Source: Polaribacter batillariae (GTDB lineage: Bacteria > Bacteroidota > Bacteroidia > Flavobacteriales > Flavobacteriaceae). From it: a stretch of 64,000 nt of DNA. Location: positions 806,001 through 870,000 of the forward strand of contig NZ_CP071795.1 in the NCBI RefSeq assembly GCF_017498485.1, in the 5' to 3' direction. Shown here piece after piece: positions 27,889-35,004 of the stretch (within the stretch, counting starts at the first letter, position 1; every line of letters starts with the position of its first letter). The notes beneath the pieces were generated by a model, which saw nothing but the letters and a program-made list of their open reading frames with translations, ran no database searches and was not told the origin of the DNA. The translations under genes and the position numbers were made by a program.

Positions 27889-28398
27889 TTATTGACTAAA
27901 ATAATGGATAATAATGCCTATAAGTAAACTTACAATAGATCCACTTAAATTTACTGAAGAATGAACAAGAGCAACTAAAAAAAAATGTGATTTAATATCT
28001 TTTCTAATTTTACTTACTTCGTAAATAAAAGCAAAAAATAATCCCATTATAAAAGCAAGTAAACTATACAAATAACTATTAGCGTTAAAGTAGTGCATAA
28101 ACCCAAATAAAAAGCCTGATATTAAAATTAGTAATGGTTTATGTATTTTTTCAAATAATAATCGAAAAAATTCAATAGTAAAAAATTGATACACTAAGGT
28201 TTCATATAATGGAGCAAAGAATACAGAAATAAAAATATATGTATATAAACTATAATCAGGAACTCCTTTATGGTCTGATAAATTAATATCAAAAAAATAA
28301 ACTAAGGTAATTGAAATTAGTATGTTCCATAAAATAGGTATTAAAAATACGTAGATTAAAAAATTTCTTCTTTTTAATTTTAAAAAATAATTTATCAT
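27889..28398 (-). CDS. CPBP family membrane protease-like protein (cluster copy 2)
   Basis: 169 residues, mostly hydrophobic with five to six helices. The family motifs appear in weakened form: APLYETLVYQF (EExxxR reduced to a single Glu), FGFMHYFNA (second motif, His), and LVHSSVNLSG (third motif, His/Asn). CPBP proteins in bacteriocin clusters are proposed immunity factors or maturation proteases. It follows peptide C and is separated from it by a perfect 32-bp hairpin. A paralogue lies at 29333. Confidence 0.8.
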   Translation of the reverse strand: MINYFLKLKRRNFLIYVFLIPILWNILISITLVYFFDINLSDHKGVPDYSLYTYIFISVFFAPLYETLVYQFFTIEFFRLLFEKIHKPLLILISGFLFGFMHYFNANSYLYSLLAFIMGLFFAFIYEVSKIRKDIKSHFFLVALVHSSVNLSGSIVSLLIGIIIHYFSQ

Positions 28399-28412
28399 AT
28401 TAGTTTGTTAAA

Positions 28413-28444
28413 AAAACTATACCTTTTTAAAAAGGTATAGTTTT
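28413..28444. terminator. perfect 32-bp hairpin between peptide C and CPBP gene
   Basis: AAAACTATACCTTTTT followed by its exact reverse complement, so 16-base arms with no spacer and T-rich ends. It lies between the stop of the precursor peptide and the CPBP start, as at the second peptide-CPBP junction. It likely terminates most peptide transcripts and lets a fraction read into the CPBP gene. Confidence 0.75.
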
Positions 28445-28456
28445 AATGCATTTTAA

Positions 28457-28663
28457 TTAGAAATATCCTCTACCAGTTCCATAACTATGACCAGCTGCTG
28501 CTGCATTTGCAGAAGTTATAAAGTCCTTTTTAGCATCTCCCGATAAAATATATTCAGCAAATGCCGCCCACCAACTCCTCTTTGGTGTATTACCACCACC
28601 ATCAATATTAATCATTTCTTTAGTATTCAACTCATGAACATCAAAATTTTGTAAATTTTTCAT
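28457..28663 (-). CDS. double-glycine leader bacteriocin-like precursor peptide C
   Basis: 68 residues. Leader MKNLQNFDVHELNTKEMINI followed by DGGG, a double-glycine leader for a C39 peptidase; cleavage after the first GG leaves a core of about 43-44 residues starting GNTPKRSWW and ending GHSYGTGRGYF. The core is Trp/Ala/Gly-rich with no Cys, so it is likely unmodified (class II-like). The leader is nearly identical to that of peptide A. The target is unknown. Its upstream region duplicates the region upstream of peptide A. Confidence 0.85.
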   Translation of the reverse strand: MKNLQNFDVHELNTKEMINIDGGGNTPKRSWWAAFAEYILSGDAKKDFITSANAAAAGHSYGTGRGYF

Positions 28664-28722
28664 AAAATTACTTTTTTAAAAATTATTAATTTATTTTTTG
28701 GTTGTATTTTTTTACAATCCGT

Positions 28723-28760
28723 ATCAAAACACTATTATATGCATCTAATATTGTTTTGAT
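28723..28760. promoter_or_regulatory. inverted repeat in duplicated peptide promoter region, copy 2
   Basis: ATCAAAACA (28723-28731) and TGTTTTGAT (28752-28760), 20 bases apart, upstream of peptide C. The same arms and nearly the same loop recur at 30288-30325 before peptide A. It may be the terminator of the upstream HTH frame or an operator. Confidence 0.45.
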
Positions 28761-28761
28761 G

Positions 28762-29082
28762 TTACAAGTATAATTTTGTTCCCTGGAAAAACCTTGCACT
28801 TAACAAATTATTTTTCAAAAAGTAACTGCTTCCGAATATTTGCGTTACTTCGTTGTTAGTTAAAACGGAAATTAAAACGTGTAAATCAAAATCGTTACAA
28901 TAGTAGTGTCCTTTTATTAATATTCTATAAAATCTAAAAACATTGGTCCCTTTTTTATCTGTACCAGCATATTGTCGAATACGAGCAATAGGAATTTGTA
29001 ATTTAAAATGTGATGCTATAGATGCTAAGCAAGTTTCACCACAATCTGTAATGTCGTGTTGTTTAATAGTGATTTTTGCCAT
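28762..29082 (-). pseudogene. chimeric ORF: exporter N-terminus joined to HTH-protein C-terminus
   Basis: 106 codons. Residues 1-49 (KITIKQHDITDCGETCLASI ... RQYAGTDKKGTN) are about 85% identical to the start of the complete exporter at 24600, keeping the catalytic Cys. From about residue 58 (GHYYCNDFDLHVLIS ... FFQGTKLYL) it matches the C-terminal half of the HTH protein at 30327. The peptidase lacks its His and Asp, and there is no membrane or ATPase domain, so it cannot export. The simplest reading is a deletion between two tandem cluster copies. Whether the fusion protein is made is unknown. Confidence 0.8.
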
Positions 29083-29141
29083 TTAATTAATTTAATATGG
29101 CAAAGAAAAGATTGTTTACTGCATTTTTTTGCAGGGAAAAA

Positions 29142-29333
29142 TTAATTTCTTTTTTTATTTTTTTTAAAGAAAAAATAAAAAGCAAAAATTGTTACGGTAG
29201 CCCAAAACAAAATAAATAAAAATGAATTTACTTCATAACCAAATACAGTTTTTTCTGTTTGATTATAAAAACAATAATAAATTATTTCTATTATACCAAT
29301 AACACCTATAATCAATTGTGATATATTTTTCAT
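29142..29333 (-). CDS. small two-helix membrane protein (candidate immunity protein)
   Basis: 63 residues with two hydrophobic helices (about 6-22 and 37-55) and a basic tail KKNKKRN. The ATG overlaps the stop of the upstream CPBP gene (TAATG at 29333), so the two are translationally coupled. Small basic two-helix proteins next to bacteriocin genes are often immunity proteins; that role is inferred from context only. Confidence 0.65.
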   Translation of the reverse strand: MKNISQLIIGVIGIIEIIYYCFYNQTEKTVFGYEVNSFLFILFWATVTIFAFYFFFKKNKKRN

Positions 29334-29821
29334 TATTGTAAATAATATTCCTTAATTAAATTAATTGAATTATAAACAAGATGTACAAGTAATACAGCTA
29401 AAAAAGGATTAATTTTTTTATTTTTTTTGTAGAATATATAAAGACTTCCAAACCACAAACCAAGAACAAAAGTAGCTATTACATATGCTACATTATATTG
29501 ATGTAATACCCCAAAAACTGAAGCAGAAAATAAAATAGAATATATGAATTTGTACTTTTTTTTTGAGAGTAATTGTAGGGAAATTTCAATTATAATAAAT
29601 TGCACTAAGAAAGTTTCTATTAAAGGTGCTAAAATTATTACTTCAATAATTACCGCTGAAAAAGATGAATAATTACTAAAATCAATGTTGAAAATTCCCT
29701 TTCCGTAAAAATGCTCTAGAAAAAGCTGCAATAATTCTCCTAAAAGAAATGACACTAATACAATTAAGAGTAATTGATTAAAAATATTTAATCTAATAAA
29801 TTTATGAAAACTTCGTTGCAT
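29333..29821 (-). CDS. CPBP family membrane protease-like protein (cluster copy 1)
   Basis: 162 residues, about five helices. Motifs APLIETFLVQF, FGVLHQYNVAY and LLVHLVYNSINLI correspond to the three CPBP motifs, with the first again reduced to one Glu. It is a diverged paralogue of the protein at 27889 (same APLxETLVxQF, FGxxH and VHxxxN pattern). It lies downstream of precursor peptides A and B, after a hairpin, and is coupled to the 63-aa membrane protein. Likely producer immunity or peptide processing (inference). Confidence 0.8.
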   Translation of the reverse strand: MQRSFHKFIRLNIFNQLLLIVLVSFLLGELLQLFLEHFYGKGIFNIDFSNYSSFSAVIIEVIILAPLIETFLVQFIIIEISLQLLSKKKYKFIYSILFSASVFGVLHQYNVAYVIATFVLGLWFGSLYIFYKKNKKINPFLAVLLVHLVYNSINLIKEYYLQ

Positions 29822-29839
29822 TTATTTCTTATGTTAAAT

Positions 29840-29873
29840 AAAAGTTGACTCTATTTTAATAAAGTCAACTTTT
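29840..29873 (-). terminator. hairpin between peptide B and CPBP gene
   Basis: AAAAGTTGACT and AGTCAACTTTT form an 11-base stem around an 11-12-base loop, with a T-run on the minus strand. It sits between the peptide B stop (29878) and the CPBP start (29821), mirroring the hairpin after peptide C. Confidence 0.75.
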
Positions 29874-29877
29874 GTTT

Positions 29878-30048
29878 TTAATCGTGGCTACAAGATGAAC
29901 TACATTCTCTCGTAGCTCCATCCCAGATTTCATCGATGATGTAAATTGCTAAAAAAATTGGATTCCATGGAACTCTTGTTCCTCCTGAAATTTCTATAAC
30001 TTCATTACTACTAATCTTTTGTACATTGTATTTATCTAAACTTTTCAT
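29878..30048 (-). CDS. double-glycine leader bacteriocin-like precursor peptide B
   Basis: 56 residues. Leader MKSLDKYNVQKISSNEVIEI then SGG; the predicted core is about 33 residues, starting TRVPWNPIFLAIYIIDEIW and ending ATRECSSSCSHD. The two Cys, four residues apart, could form a disulfide loop or be modified. The core is hydrophobic with a polar Cys tail, unlike A and C. It lies 24 bases after peptide A on the same strand, so A and B are probably co-expressed, possibly as a two-peptide system. Confidence 0.8.
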   Translation of the reverse strand: MKSLDKYNVQKISSNEVIEISGGTRVPWNPIFLAIYIIDEIWDGATRECSSSCSHD

Positions 30049-30071
30049 AATATTTAGTTTTTTTATTTAAA

Positions 30072-30227
30072 TTAAACACCATATTGTGTATGAACATATC
30101 CTGGAGCATATTTATCCATAGTATGAACCCACCAATGAACAAAATCTGCTATTGGACCTCCGCCTTTGGTTTCACTAATTTCTTTAGCATTCAATTCTTG
30201 AACGCCAAAATTTTGTAAATTTTTCAT
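30072..30227 (-). CDS. double-glycine leader bacteriocin-like precursor peptide A
   Basis: 51 residues. Leader MKNLQNFGVQELNAKEISET then KGGG; the core of about 27-28 residues starts GPIADFVHWWVHTMDK and ends PGYVHTQYGV. It is Trp/His/Tyr-rich without Cys. The leader matches that of peptide C at 15 or so of the first 20 positions, and the DNA from the start codon upstream is nearly identical to the region before peptide C, which shows duplication. It should be a substrate of the C39 exporter at 24600. Confidence 0.85.
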   Translation of the reverse strand: MKNLQNFGVQELNAKEISETKGGGPIADFVHWWVHTMDKYAPGYVHTQYGV

Positions 30228-30287
30228 AAAATTACTTTTTTAAAAATTATTAATTTATTTTTTGGTTGTAAACTTTTTACAATCCAT

Positions 30288-30325
30288 ATCAAAACACTAC
30301 TATATGCATCTAATATTGTTTTGAT
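30288..30325. promoter_or_regulatory. inverted repeat in duplicated peptide promoter region, copy 1
   Basis: ATCAAAACA (30288-30296) and TGTTTTGAT (30317-30325), directly downstream of the HTH gene stop and upstream of peptide A. A palindrome TTGTAAA-n3-TTTACAA lies between it and the peptide start. Confidence 0.45.
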
Positions 30326-30326
30326 G

Positions 30327-30662
30327 TTACAAGTATAATTTTGTTCCCTGCAAAAACCTTGCAGGGAAGTAGTTTTCTTTAAAAAAATAGCTACCACCAT
30401 ATAAGTTTCTTGCATCTCCTTCTGTAATTACTTTTAGTGAAATGTTTAGTTCAATTTTAAAATCATTACAATAGTAATATGTTTTTGTTGTTCTTTTGTA
30501 GCAAATTTCTGCTCCTAAAATTTTAAGCTCATCAATTAGATTATGAATACTTCTTTCACTTATATTCATATACTTTGCCATATCTATTGGAGAACCTGTA
30601 TTTTCATTTTGTATTCTTTGATGTAATTGCTGTAAGCGTTCTAGTTTTTTTAAGTTTTTCAT
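30327..30662 (-). CDS. small HTH-domain protein of the peptide cluster
   Basis: 111 residues. The N-terminal half is a winged-helix/HTH_11-like domain (LERLQQLHQRIQNENTG, then DMAKYMNISERSIHNLIDEL near 27-46); the second half is KTYYYCNDFKIELN and FLQGTKLYL. It starts 8 bases after the HlyD gene's stop, same strand. A likely DNA-binding regulator of the precursor genes. Its C-terminal codons contain a strong hairpin, TTCCCTGCAA-n5-TTGCAGGGAA (30344-30368). The C-terminal half recurs in the chimeric ORF at 28762. Confidence 0.75.
   Translation of the reverse strand: MKNLKKLERLQQLHQRIQNENTGSPIDMAKYMNISERSIHNLIDELKILGAEICYKRTTKTYYYCNDFKIELNISLKVITEGDARNLYGGSYFFKENYFPARFLQGTKLYL
30344..30368. 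promoter_or_regulatory. CTGCAA hairpin inside the 3' end of the HTH gene
   Basis: TTCCCTGCAA-aaacc-TTGCAGGGAA, 10-base perfect arms. It shares the CTGCA core with the hairpins before both exporter copies. In the second copy (near 28780) the arms are degraded. Confidence 0.4.
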
Positions 30663-30669
30663 AACAATA

Positions 30670-31834
30670 TTATTTTTTTGTAATTTGATTTGTAGGGTTT
30701 ACCCAATCATCCATTTTATCATACAATAAATCAAAAAGAGAGCGTTCTGTAAGTTCAAAACGAGCATTTACAAACATTCCTTTTTTTAATTGTCCTTTAA
30801 ATCCATTTTTTAGTTGTAAAAAGTTTTGGTCTAATGAACATATGACTTTAAACATTGGTGTATTATTAATCATTTGAACATCGTTTCCAATTTCTTCAAT
30901 TTTTCCATTGGCTAATCCCCATTGATTATAATTAAAAGCACTTACTTGAAAATTTACTTTATTTTCTTTTTTTAATAAACCAATATCTATTGGATTGACA
31001 TAACATTCAACAATTAAATCAGATTTCGGTGAAATTTCTGCTAATTGAATTCCATTTTGTACAAAACTTCCTTTTTCAATTCCTTTTACGTTTAATAAAG
31101 TACCTGAAACTGGAGCTTTAATAACAGATAAGTTATTCGTTTCTTCTAATTGTACTTGATTGTTTTCTAATTCTTTTAATTGATTTTTTTGGTTCACTAA
31201 TTCTGCTTGCCAACTGCTGTATTGTTGTTTCTTATATTGATAAATAGCATTTAAAGATAAATCGTATTCTAGTTTGCTATTATTGAGTGCTACTTTTGCT
31301 ATTACTCCTTTATCGAATAATTTTTGACTCCGATTATAATCTTCTTTTATTTTTTGAAAGCGAGTATTTAATTCACCCAATTTTTGTTGATAGAAGTTAT
31401 ATTCTTGTTTATATTTTAAAGATTGTAATTTATTTGCGATTCTTTTTTGACTGGATAATAGTTTTAAATCTTCTACAAAATTTTTGGTTTCACTTATTAA
31501 GTTTGTGGTCGTATTTATTTGTTGAGTAATTGCTAAATTATTTATCAGTAATAAGGTGTCTCCTTTTTTTATTTGAAGATTGTTTTTAAGTTGATGAAAA
31601 ATTACTTTTCCACTATTACTGCTTTCTAAAAGTATTCTTTCCTTGTCAGGTCTAATTAATCCTTGAGAAGTGCTATATATAGTAACATTGATAAAAAAAA
31701 GGCAAAGAAATCAATGCAGAAATTAAGGTCAACAAAATAATGCTGTAAATAATTTTACTTTTGTTACTGTGTTTAAATTGATGCACTTCAACCGTACTTT
31801 CTATAATTTCTTTAGGGAATATTTGTTGTTTCAT
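30670..31834 (-). CDS. HlyD family secretion adaptor (frameshifted)
   Basis: About 387 residues when read across one frameshift. The N-terminal 60 codons (MKQQIFPKEIIESTVEVHQF, then a helix IIYSIILLTLISALISLPF) are in one frame, and the rest (STSQGLIRPDKERILLESS, a coiled coil, VIKAPVSGTLLNVKGIEKGS, VNARFELTERSLFDLLYDK) in another. The switch is at an A8 run, 31693-31700, where seven would restore SLPFFINVTIYS. This membrane-fusion protein would link the PCAT exporter to the outer membrane. The extra base may be a sequencing error, phase variation, or true loss. Confidence 0.85.
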
Positions 31835-32245
31835 TTTTCTTTTTCTTAAGCTATTTTACTAAGTTTCTAAATAATTAGTATTAGACATGGTGTAGTTTCT
31901 AAAAATAAAACAGAAAAATCAACTTGTCAATATCTAAAAAGTGATAAATTATTACTTTTTAATATAGTATTTAAGTGTAGTAATAAAGCCTAAGTAGTCG
32001 TTTTTGTTAGTTTTAAATTTTTACACAAAGTATTTTAATGGTGTTTTAAAACGAAAAAATCGGCAAAACAAACCACCTCTAAACCCTTATAAATAAAGGC
32101 TTATTACTTTTTAGAGTAGCTGAATACAGGGATAAGCATCCCTGAGTTCAGGGATGTAAAAAATATACGGTATTCAGGGATTGTGTTGTATTTCTTTATT
32201 ACTTATTTTTAAAAATCCCCCTTAGCCATAATAATATTAATAATA
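31835..32245. promoter_or_regulatory. regulatory region with four CAGGGAT motifs
   Basis: 411 bp between hlyD and the XRE gene, with no ORF supported. CAGGGAT occurs at 32127-32133, 32149-32155 and 32175-32181, and inverted as ATCCCTG at 32138-32144, so the first two make an inverted pair with a 4-base spacer. The array lies 65-120 bp before the XRE start, and could serve it or the divergent hlyD operon. Confidence 0.5.
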
Positions 32246-32458
32246 ATGGATAAGACAAAAAAAGTAAGAGAAAAAATTAGAATGTTAAGATTGCAAAAAG
32301 AATATACACAAGAAAATATTGGCGACTTCTTAGGAATTGGCCAAGTTGCTTATTACAAATTAGAAAGTGGTAAAACACAATTAAAAGTAGAAACACTTAT
32401 TAAATTAGCAAATATCTTAGAAGTAACCCCAAGTTATTTGTTGGAAGGAGTATCTTAA
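32246..32458 (+). CDS. XRE family helix-turn-helix regulator
   Basis: 70 residues, essentially one HTH_3 domain (IRMLRLQKEYTQENIGDFLG, then QVAYYKLESGKTQLKVETL). Stand-alone XRE proteins of this size usually act as dimeric repressors. It is divergent from the hlyD-led peptide cluster across a region with CAGGGAT repeats, so it is a candidate controller of that cluster. Its stop overlaps the stop of convergent porD by four bases. Confidence 0.85.
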   Translation: MDKTKKVREKIRMLRLQKEYTQENIGDFLGIGQVAYYKLESGKTQLKVETLIKLANILEVTPSYLLEGVS

Positions 32459-33345
32459 TCCATTTTTCTCCACTTAGAATTGTTGTTTGGAGATATTTTT
32501 CTTAAAGTTTGTATCAATTGGTTTTTGTTTCTGGTTACTGGACCTTCTGAATAAATGTTTACCAATTCATCTCCTTTTGCATCGAAAAACAAACGAATTA
32601 AGTAATTTCCAATCGATTTATTATAAATATTCTGCAAAGCAATAACACTGTTTTCAATCTCTTGTTTTCCAACATCTTTATTCGAAGAAAACTGGTCTAA
32701 ACCTTTCCTATGGTAATTGTACAGCGTGTTTCTGTACGATTTTAGTTTTGGAGACAACAAATTGTCTATCAATAAATATTTGTTTTGTTTGCCCACCACA
32801 TTTTGCCAAGTTGCCAAACCACTTTGTTGTGCTTGTAACATTACGTTTTGTGCTTCTTTTAATTGTGCTTCTCCACCAAACTTTAAAAAAGTGTCGGCAT
32901 CTAATCCTAAAATTATGTTTACATAAAATACTATGGTAGATACCAAATTGCTATCAAAAGAATTTCTGTTGTAAATTAATGGATCGAACTCGTTGTATTT
33001 AAAAGAAAAATCGTTGTCTTTTAAGTTTAAAACAGGACTTGCATAGCTAGAATTATACACAGGTCTTGTAGATTGTACTTGCAGCGTCGCCTTAAAATTA
33101 TTGTTTTCTCTGGAAGTAATAATCATGGTAATGGCACAATCTATACGTTCTTCTGGTTTTACCGTTTTATTTGTCCATTTGGTTTGGTTGATATACTCTG
33201 TTAATGCTTTTTGAAGTGTTGTAAAAACTTGCTTGTTAGAACCTGCAATTTGCTCTGAATTTATGGTAACCAAACAGTTTAATTCTTGAGCATTGCTGCT
33301 TAAAATTAAGAAAAAGAATAAAAAAGTAATTACTATTTTTTGCAC
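32455..33345 (-). CDS. porD: type IX secretion-associated protein PorD (DUF4835)
   Basis: 296 residues. GTG start, cleavable signal peptide MQKIVITFLFFFLILSSNAQ, and DUF4835 body with INSEQIAGSNKQVFTTLQKA, RIDCAITMIITS and FDPLIYNRNSFDSNLVSTIV. Length and gene order porD-coaBC-rpoZ-bamD are typical of Bacteroidetes. PorD is needed for type IX secretion or gliding in relatives; its exact role is unclear. Periplasmic or outer-membrane associated. Confidence 0.88.
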   Translation of the reverse strand: MQKIVITFLFFFLILSSNAQELNCLVTINSEQIAGSNKQVFTTLQKALTEYINQTKWTNKTVKPEERIDCAITMIITSRENNNFKATLQVQSTRPVYNSSYASPVLNLKDNDFSFKYNEFDPLIYNRNSFDSNLVSTIVFYVNIILGLDADTFLKFGGEAQLKEAQNVMLQAQQSGLATWQNVVGKQNKYLLIDNLLSPKLKSYRNTLYNYHRKGLDQFSSNKDVGKQEIENSVIALQNIYNKSIGNYLIRLFFDAKGDELVNIYSEGPVTRNKNQLIQTLRKISPNNNSKWRKMD

Positions 33346-33473
33346 TTTATTGTATTTTAATATCTGTTTGTATGCAGTTGAGAACTAACTAAAAAACCTC
33401 TCGCAAGCTACGCTTTTATCTTCAAACTGAAAACCATTTCATTTTTTAATAATGCTCGAGGAGACAAGAAATA

Positions 33474-34682
33474 TTAAGAGAGTTTCTTAATAATTTCGTT
33501 AATAATGTCTTTTGCAACTTCTTGTTTCGATTTTAATTCGAATGATTTTTCATTCAAATTTTTATCAATAATCGTAATTTTATTTGTGTCTGTCGCAAAA
33601 CCTGCACCTTTATCTTGTAAAGAATTTAACACAATTGCATCTAAATTCTTTCGAGTTAGCTTGCCTTTTGCATTTTCTAATTCGTTATTTGTTTCCAAAG
33701 CAAAACCAACTAAAAATTGATGTTTTTTAATTGCTCCTAAAGAAGCCAAAATATCTTTTGTTGGTGTTAACTGAATCTCTAACGAAGCATCTGTCTTTTT
33801 TATTTTCTGTGTAGCAATATTTTTTGGTTTATAATCGGCAACTGCTGCAGAAAGTATGGCAATATCTACCTCTTCGAAATATGTATGTGATGCTTTGTAC
33901 ATTTCTTCTGCAGAAATTACATCGATTCTATGTACAAAAGAATGTTTTATTTGTTGATGGGAAGGTCCAGTAATTAAGAAAACCTCTGCTCCTAAATTTG
34001 CGGCTGCTTTTGCAATTGCAAATCCCATTTTTCCTGAAGAATGGTTGCCTATAAAACGAACAGGATCTATTGCTTCGTAAGTTGGGCCAGCTGTTAATAA
34101 TAGTTTTTTTCCTTTTAAGGGTAATTTAGATAAAATATCTTTTTCCATAAAGGAAACAATGTCTTGGGGCTCTGCCATTCTTCCTTCTCCTACCAAACCA
34201 CTTGCCAATTCGCCTGAAGTTGCAGGAATTAGAAGGTTTCCAAAGTCTTTTAACTTTTTTAGGCTTTGTTTTGTAGATGGGTGTTTGTACATGTCTAAAT
34301 CCATTGCTGGTGCAAAGTAAACAGGACATTTTGCAGACAAATAAGTGGCTAACAACAAATTATCGCAAGTACCATTGGTCATTTTAGACAAGGTATTGGC
34401 TGTTGCTGGTGCAATAATCATATAATCTGCCCAAAGCCCCAAATCTACATGATTATTCCAGAGTTCATTCTCGTCTTCTTTATCGTAGAAAGTAGAATAA
34501 ACAGGATTTTTAGAAAGTGTGGAAAGTGTAAGAGGTGTTATAAAATCTTTAGACGCAGGAGTCATAATAACTTGAACTTCTGCGCCTAGTTTTATAAATA
34601 AACGAACCAAACTTGCCGTTTTATAAGCGGCAATTCCAGCAGTTATTCCTAAAAGAATTTTTTTTCCGCTTAAGACAGACAT
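33474..34682 (-). CDS. coaBC: bifunctional phosphopantothenoylcysteine decarboxylase/phosphopantothenate-cysteine ligase
   Basis: 402 residues. The N-terminal CoaC flavoprotein half starts [20 protein letters not shown], with [20 protein letters not shown] and [12 protein letters not shown] (active-site MN/MD motif). The C-terminal CoaB half has [19 protein letters not shown] and the KIKKTD motif. It performs two steps of CoA synthesis. Its ATG overlaps the rpoZ-like stop (TAATG at 34680-34684). Confidence 0.95.
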   Translation of the reverse strand: MSVLSGKKILLGITAGIAAYKTASLVRLFIKLGAEVQVIMTPASKDFITPLTLSTLSKNPVYSTFYDKEDENELWNNHVDLGLWADYMIIAPATANTLSKMTNGTCDNLLLATYLSAKCPVYFAPAMDLDMYKHPSTKQSLKKLKDFGNLLIPATSGELASGLVGEGRMAEPQDIVSFMEKDILSKLPLKGKKLLLTAGPTYEAIDPVRFIGNHSSGKMGFAIAKAAANLGAEVFLITGPSHQQIKHSFVHRIDVISAEEMYKASHTYFEEVDIAILSAAVADYKPKNIATQKIKKTDASLEIQLTPTKDILASLGAIKKHQFLVGFALETNNELENAKGKLTRKNLDAIVLNSLQDKGAGFATDTNKITIIDKNLNEKSFELKSKQEVAKDIINEIIKKLS

Positions 34683-35002
34683 TATTGCGCGTCTGGAGTT
34701 CTGTGGTATATTTTATTGTTTAACCATTCTTCTACCGCGATTGCAGTAGGTTTTGGCAATCTTTCGTAAAATTTAGAAACTTCTATTTGTTCTTTATTTT
34801 CAAATACCTCTTCTAAACTATCGTTATAAGTTGCGAATTCGTCTAATTTTTCGACCAATTCTTTTTTTAAATCAGAATTTACTTGCTCTGCTCTTTTTGC
34901 AATGATAGAAATTGCTTCGTAAATATTTTCTGTAGGTGCTTCTAATTCATTCTTATCGTAAGTAATGGTTGTTAGAGGCGCTTTTGTATCTTTATAATCC
35001 AT
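34682..35002 (-). CDS. rpoZ: DNA-directed RNA polymerase omega-like subunit (RpoZ/Rpb6 family)
   Basis: 106 residues, with TENIYEAISIIAKRAEQVNS near residues 24-43, the omega-type helix that binds the beta-prime subunit. The C-terminal half is acidic and ends in a Bacteroidetes-specific YERLPKPTAIAVEEWLNN. It starts 2 bases after bamD and overlaps coaBC by one base, a tight operon. Symbol by family and position. Confidence 0.8.
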   Translation of the reverse strand: MDYKDTKAPLTTITYDKNELEAPTENIYEAISIIAKRAEQVNSDLKKELVEKLDEFATYNDSLEEVFENKEQIEVSKFYERLPKPTAIAVEEWLNNKIYHRTPDAQ

Positions 35003-35004
35003 AA

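Noticed and set aside
30224..30415. Minus-strand frame of 63 codons
   Set aside because: It overlaps the HTH gene and peptide A in another frame and has no protein-like composition.
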